This document shows positions 60,070 through 64,000 of a stretch of 64,000 nucleotides of DNA, one piece after another. The DNA is taken from contig NC_088300.1 of the NCBI RefSeq assembly GCF_032854445.1, positions 78,051,966 to 78,115,965 of the forward strand. The letters are read 5' to 3'. The notes beneath the pieces are model-generated. The model did no database searches and had not been told where the DNA came from. It was given only the letters and a program-made list of their open reading frames with translations. Each line of letters opens with the position of its first letter. Position 1 is the first letter of the stretch. The position numbers and the translations under genes were made by a program. This DNA comes from Liolophura sinensis (lineage: Eukaryota > Mollusca > Polyplacophora > Chitonida > Chitonidae).

Positions 60070-60256
60070 CTTGTTCAGTTTTGTAACAAGGAAGTGTGTC
60101 TGTATAAGCATATATACATGGATGTTGCCCTCTTGTTCAGTTTTGTAACAAGGAAGTGTGTCTGTATAAGCATATATACATGGATGTTGCCCTCTTGTTC
60201 AGTTTTGTAACAAGGAAGTGTGTCTGTATAAGCATATATACATCGATGTTGCCCTC
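60070..60256. repeat. 62-bp tandem triplication
   Basis: Three near-identical copies of CTTGTTCAGTTTTGTAACAA, then GGAAGTGTGTCTGTATAAGC, then ATATATACATGGATGTTGCC. The last copy differs at about two bases. Confidence 0.95.
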
Positions 60257-60734
60257 ATGCATTCTGAACCCAAAGACTACATCCTGAATGGTTAGTGTGC
60301 CTTAGTCTTGTCATTGTGCCTTAGTCTTGTCAGTGTGGCGGAGAATTGACTAGAATTTGATTGACAAAATCAACCGAAAGAATATAGTTTTAGTAGATGT
60401 GTACTCAGAAGACGAAAAAACGTTTGATATCTACAGATCCACATCTCTGTGCCGGCTGACGTTAAGTGGATGTTAATATCATGATGATGAATTTGTTAAT
60501 TACAGCTGTTACACGCCAGAAGCAAGGTTGAATTCATCGGACTGGAATAGTTTTGTAATGTCCTATTTCACTCACTGAAATAAACCTGTTTACATGTACA
60601 CTCTGTACATATGGCCTTGCAGCATGTGAGCCTGTGAACACCTGCTGGCCTCCAGCTGGTTTCAAAATTGGGGTATTTACACTCAATACATCATGATCTA
60701 TAGTTTCTCTTGACAATTTTATGCACCCTCCCTT
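60257..60734. other. No gene seen
   Basis: Unique sequence; GTGCCTTAGTCTTGTCA is duplicated near 60297-60330. Confidence 0.5.
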
Positions 60735-61945
60735 GAATGGGGAGTTTGTTGCTACCCCCTCACACCCTGCCTTGGGTGGAGAATTTGCTGATTCCCTTGC
60801 TCTCACACTCAGCCTTGGGTGGAGAATTTATTGATTGCTGTGTTCTCACACCCAGCCTTGGGTGGAGAATTTGTTGATTGCTGTGTTCTCACACCCAGCC
60901 TTGGGTGGAGAATTTATTGATTGCTGTGTTCTTACAACCAGCCTTGGGTGGAGAATTGATTGATTGCTGTGTTCTCACACCCAGCCTTGGGTGGGAATGT
61001 GTTGATTGCTGTGTTCTCACACCCAGCCTTGGGTGGATAATTTATTAATTGCTGTGTTCTCACACCCAGCCTTGGGTGGAGAATTGATTGATTGCTGTGT
61101 TCTTACAACCAGCCTTGGGTGGAGAATTGATTGATTGCTGTGTTCTCACACCCAGCCTTGGGTGGAGAATTTATTGATTGCTGTGTTCTCACACCCAGCC
61201 TTGGGTGGAGAATTTGCTGGTTCCCTTGTTCTCACACTCAGCCTTGGGTGAAGAATTTATTGATTGCTGTGTTCTTACAACCAGCCTTGGGTGGAGAATT
61301 TATTGATTCCTGTGTTCTCACACCCAGCCTTGGGTGGGAATGTGTTGATTCCCCTGTTCTCACACTCAGACTGGCCCGGATAGTACTGTTGGTAGAGCGT
61401 CTGCTTTGGGACTGGTAGATCCAGGATCAATCCTTGATCGAGTCACACCTAAGACTTTAAAAGAGGAAGTTGTAACTTCCTCGCTTGGCGTTCAGCATGA
61501 AGGGGATAGTGCAACGACTGGTTTGACCTGTATCAGTATAATGGCTCAGGCGGGGCGGCCTTCGGTAAGTCGTCTCAGTGAAGCAGCACTAAATAAAAGA
61601 GTGGTGGAAATCCGTCCTGCAACAAGGAGGCACGTTAATTGCTGTGTTCTCACACTCAGCCTTGGGTGGAGAATTTATTGATTGCTGTGTTCTCACACCC
61701 AGCCTTGGGTGGAGAATTTGTTGATTGCTGTGTTCTTACAACCAGCCTTGGGTGGAGAATTGATTGATTGCTGTGTTCTCACACCCAGCCTTGGGTGGAG
61801 AATTTGTTGATTGCTGTGTTCTCACACCAAGCCTTGGGTGGAGAATTTATTAATTGCTGTGTTCTCACACTCAGCCTTGGGTGGAGAATTTATTGATTGC
61901 TGTGTTCTCACACCTAGCCTTGGGTGGAGAATTTGTTGATGTGGC
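60735..61945. repeat. 43-bp minisatellite, about 22 copies, interrupted by a SINE
   Basis: Units are CCAGCCTTGGGTGGAGAATT followed by TATTGATTGCTGTGTTCTCA and CAC. Variants include CTTACAACCAG and GGTTCCCTTG, and a short form lacks AGAATT (GGGTGGGAATGTG near 60990 and 61335). The array is split by a SINE at 61371-61637. Confidence 0.93.
61371..61637 (+). mobile_element. SINE family B with intact tRNA-like promoter boxes, inserted in the 43-bp array
   Basis: The copy begins CTGGCCCGGATAGTACTGTT followed by GGTAGAGCGTCTGC (box A), then ATCCAGGATCAATCCTTGAT and CGAGTCACACC (box B). The body follows: AGGAAGTTGTAACTTCCTCG, CAGCATGAAGGGGATAGTG, AATGGCTCAGGCGGGGCGGC, AATCCGTCCTGCAACAAGG. It lacks the CGTTAAACCCCAAGC tail seen in the 17675 copy, so it is 3' truncated. 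TGTTCTCACACTCAG occurs on both sides (61356-61370 and about 61644-61658), which could be a target duplication or ordinary array units. Confidence 0.8.
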
Positions 61946-63334
61946 CGTTTATACAGTCCACTTATTATCTACCAATATGTTGTGCATATTTGTTCATCAC
62001 ATGTGGGAAAACATGAACTTCTTCAGTAATTTGCCAAAGATCGGTGGTTTATCTCAGGCACTCATGTCTCTGATTTCTTCTAGTCTTAAGACTGGCTGCC
62101 AAAGTTAAAATTTCTTAGTGAAGTTTTCAAACGAGTGAAATTTATAAATAAATCAGTGAATTTGATTATAAATACATATTTGTTTCAGTGCTAGTTCAGT
62201 CATATTGGGAATGCTAATTTTAGGTTTACACAGCCAGTTATCTCTACATCTATTTATCTACAGTTACGTCTGTAGTATACTCTATAGATGTGCTGATATA
62301 CCCCCAACAGACATGACCAAAAATTTCACACCTGAAAGGGGCCTGACATCCATGTTTTCTTTGTGATTTATTTGTGGTTGTGTTGTTAATCTTTCAATCC
62401 TAATATTTCATTATGGTGAAATAAAACATGATACTTTTCTGTGAAGAGATAATCGCCGGGCTCAAAGTTAAACGCATGCAGTAAATCTACAGAGCTCAGT
62501 GACTGGCGATGGAATATCCTGTTGCATTTGACCACAAACACTTTCAATGTAAGCCCTTGTATATACAGGGCTTTATGTGACCTCCAAGGGAAGGCTCTAG
62601 ATTGATGTAACAGGGTGTAAATGCAAAGGACAATTCACAATATCATATCATATATCTACTGGTCTCATACAGTTAAATTTTCCTCCTGGAATGAGGAGCA
62701 GGTGTATTTGTGGATCTAACTGTAATGATTGAGCCTTTAATCACGATGAGAATGATGAATAGTGTAGACTGAAAAGGTGTTGACTGTGAAATCTCGGCAG
62801 TCAGGAAGAATGGTGTCAGTATGTTAATTGCTTAAACATGTAAGTTTAATCAGGCAATTGTTGAATTATTGTTTTCGTGACTACTAAAGTCAGTGATATT
62901 TCATTCAGTTAGATATCACTGTTGTTATTACATTTTAACATTTCACACCCAGACACCATGACGCCCAGAAGGGAAACATATTGTTTTATGATGGTCTGAT
63001 CTGAGCTTTGCGGTTTGACATCATAATAGATACACAGTGAAGTTTTACATTTCTACAAATTGTGTAACAGTGAAACAAGGTTTTATACAACATGTCATGT
63101 ACTTCGTCATGCTCTTATACGAGTCTGTTTCAGCTAAAAAAAATTGCTTCATAAATTCCTTGTATCTTGCTGGTTATCATTTCCATGCTTCACTTCAGAA
63201 ATAGTTATGGTAGATATAACCTTCACTGTGCATTTTCCAGCATGTGGTACATGTCCTTGTGGTTGTAATGGACAGATGGAAATGTGTATGTATACAGATA
63301 TTCCATGATTATTTTACCCAAAGATAATGATTTC
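61946..63334. other. No gene seen
   Basis: AT-rich unique DNA without recognisable exons or repeats. Confidence 0.5.
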
Positions 63335-63525
63335 AGCTTTCATGATGGATAATTGGGAATGTACATGGAAGCTTTCATGATGGATAATTGGGAATGCATG
63401 TGGAAGCTTTCATGATGGATAATTGGGAATGCATGTGGAAGCTTTCATGATGGATAATTGGGAATGCATGTGGAAGCTTTCATGATGGATAATTGGGAAT
63501 GCACGTGGAAGCTTTCATGATGGAG
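63335..63525. repeat. 35-bp minisatellite, about 5.5 copies
   Basis: Units are GCTTTCATGATGGATAATTG followed by GGAATGCATGTGGAA. Copies are nearly identical. Confidence 0.95.
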
Positions 63526-64000
63526 ATAAGTGCCATAGCTATATTAATAGCTGATGCTTGAACATCAACTGAAAGCTTTCTGATGAAGTGGAAATACATG
63601 GTTTAATGCAGAAATATCTAGTACTAGTGTCAAGTGATATCAGCATCACACAATGGAGACCAAATATAAACAACGTTTAGAAAATTTGAAATTGTTTTTA
63701 AATATCAGCCAAGATTAGAAGCTCTCTGACTTATCACAAGGTGCCTTGTTACATGAGTACAGTTGTATGGCTGATAAGGTGTTGAGCTGACAGAATGCAT
63801 AGTGGGGAAGTCACTGCTTCCCGCTTGTATCAAAACAGTCCAAAGCTATGAACCCTTTTCTTCTATCATTCATTATGTCACAATTATTGGTGTGCTCAGG
63901 AAACCCATATGAATTACACATGAACTGTGATGGCACAGAAAAAAAACCTCTACTGGGATTTGAACCTTTTGTGTAGCTCGTTGAGCAACTATCAGCTTTA
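63526..64000. other. No gene seen to window end
   Basis: Unique AT-rich sequence with no supported feature. Confidence 0.5.

Noticed and set aside
61371-61460. Functional tRNA gene
   Set aside because: Box A and B words are present but the cloverleaf is not convincing and the sequence continues as a dispersed SINE found at two other places in the window.

Overview
This is eukaryotic, non-coding, repeat-dominated DNA. It most likely comes from a lophotrochozoan and probably a mollusc. The basis is several tRNA-derived SINE families that I associate with molluscan genomes, the frequent ACATGTA-type words, and very high minisatellite content. The species cannot be fixed from the sequence. I found no complete cellular protein-coding gene, no rRNA, no free-standing tRNA and no CRISPR. 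Only two short stretches look like possible host exons: a signal-peptide first exon on the minus strand (34615-34699) and a THAP zinc-finger-like fragment on the plus strand (36489-36683).

Layout. 1-750: a palindromic (foldback) repeat cut by the window edge. 2065-2355: a 64-bp tandem repeat. 2831-3082: a SINE. 3167-16011: a 12.8-kb array of a 46-bp unit with nested higher-order duplications. 16990-18075: a 27-bp array split by a SINE. 18530-19375: a 43-bp array. 20590-21135: modules related to the foldback repeat. 22625-23447: a 37-bp array. 24120-31920: another foldback-family copy, into which a Ty3/mdg4-class LTR retrotransposon (24553-31436, minus strand) has inserted. The element has both LTRs, a 4-bp target duplication, a polypurine tract, a candidate primer-binding site and a broken gag-pol. 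33130-34350: three adjacent arrays with periods of about 42, 42 and 21 bp. 34600-38950: mostly unique DNA with the two candidate exons and four SINE pieces. 39470-44400: a 63-bp array with a SINE inserted in it. 45765-51610: arrays of 23, 33 (grading to 59), 33 and 26 bp. 52099-56250: microsatellites, a 28-bp array and a degenerate SINE. 60070-61945: a 62-bp triplication, then a 43-bp array carrying another SINE. 63335-63525: a 35-bp array.

By rough addition about 40% of the window is tandem repeat, in at least sixteen unrelated families. Several periods are multiples of three (21, 27, 33, 42, 63). These arrays therefore stay open over hundreds of codons on one or both strands, and the resulting long repetitive reading frames are not evidence of protein coding. 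Three SINEs sit inside minisatellites, and one LTR element sits inside a foldback repeat, so successive insertion events can be ordered. The retrotransposon is the only place where several genes worked together (gag, protease, reverse transcriptase, RNase H, integrase). This copy can no longer make them.
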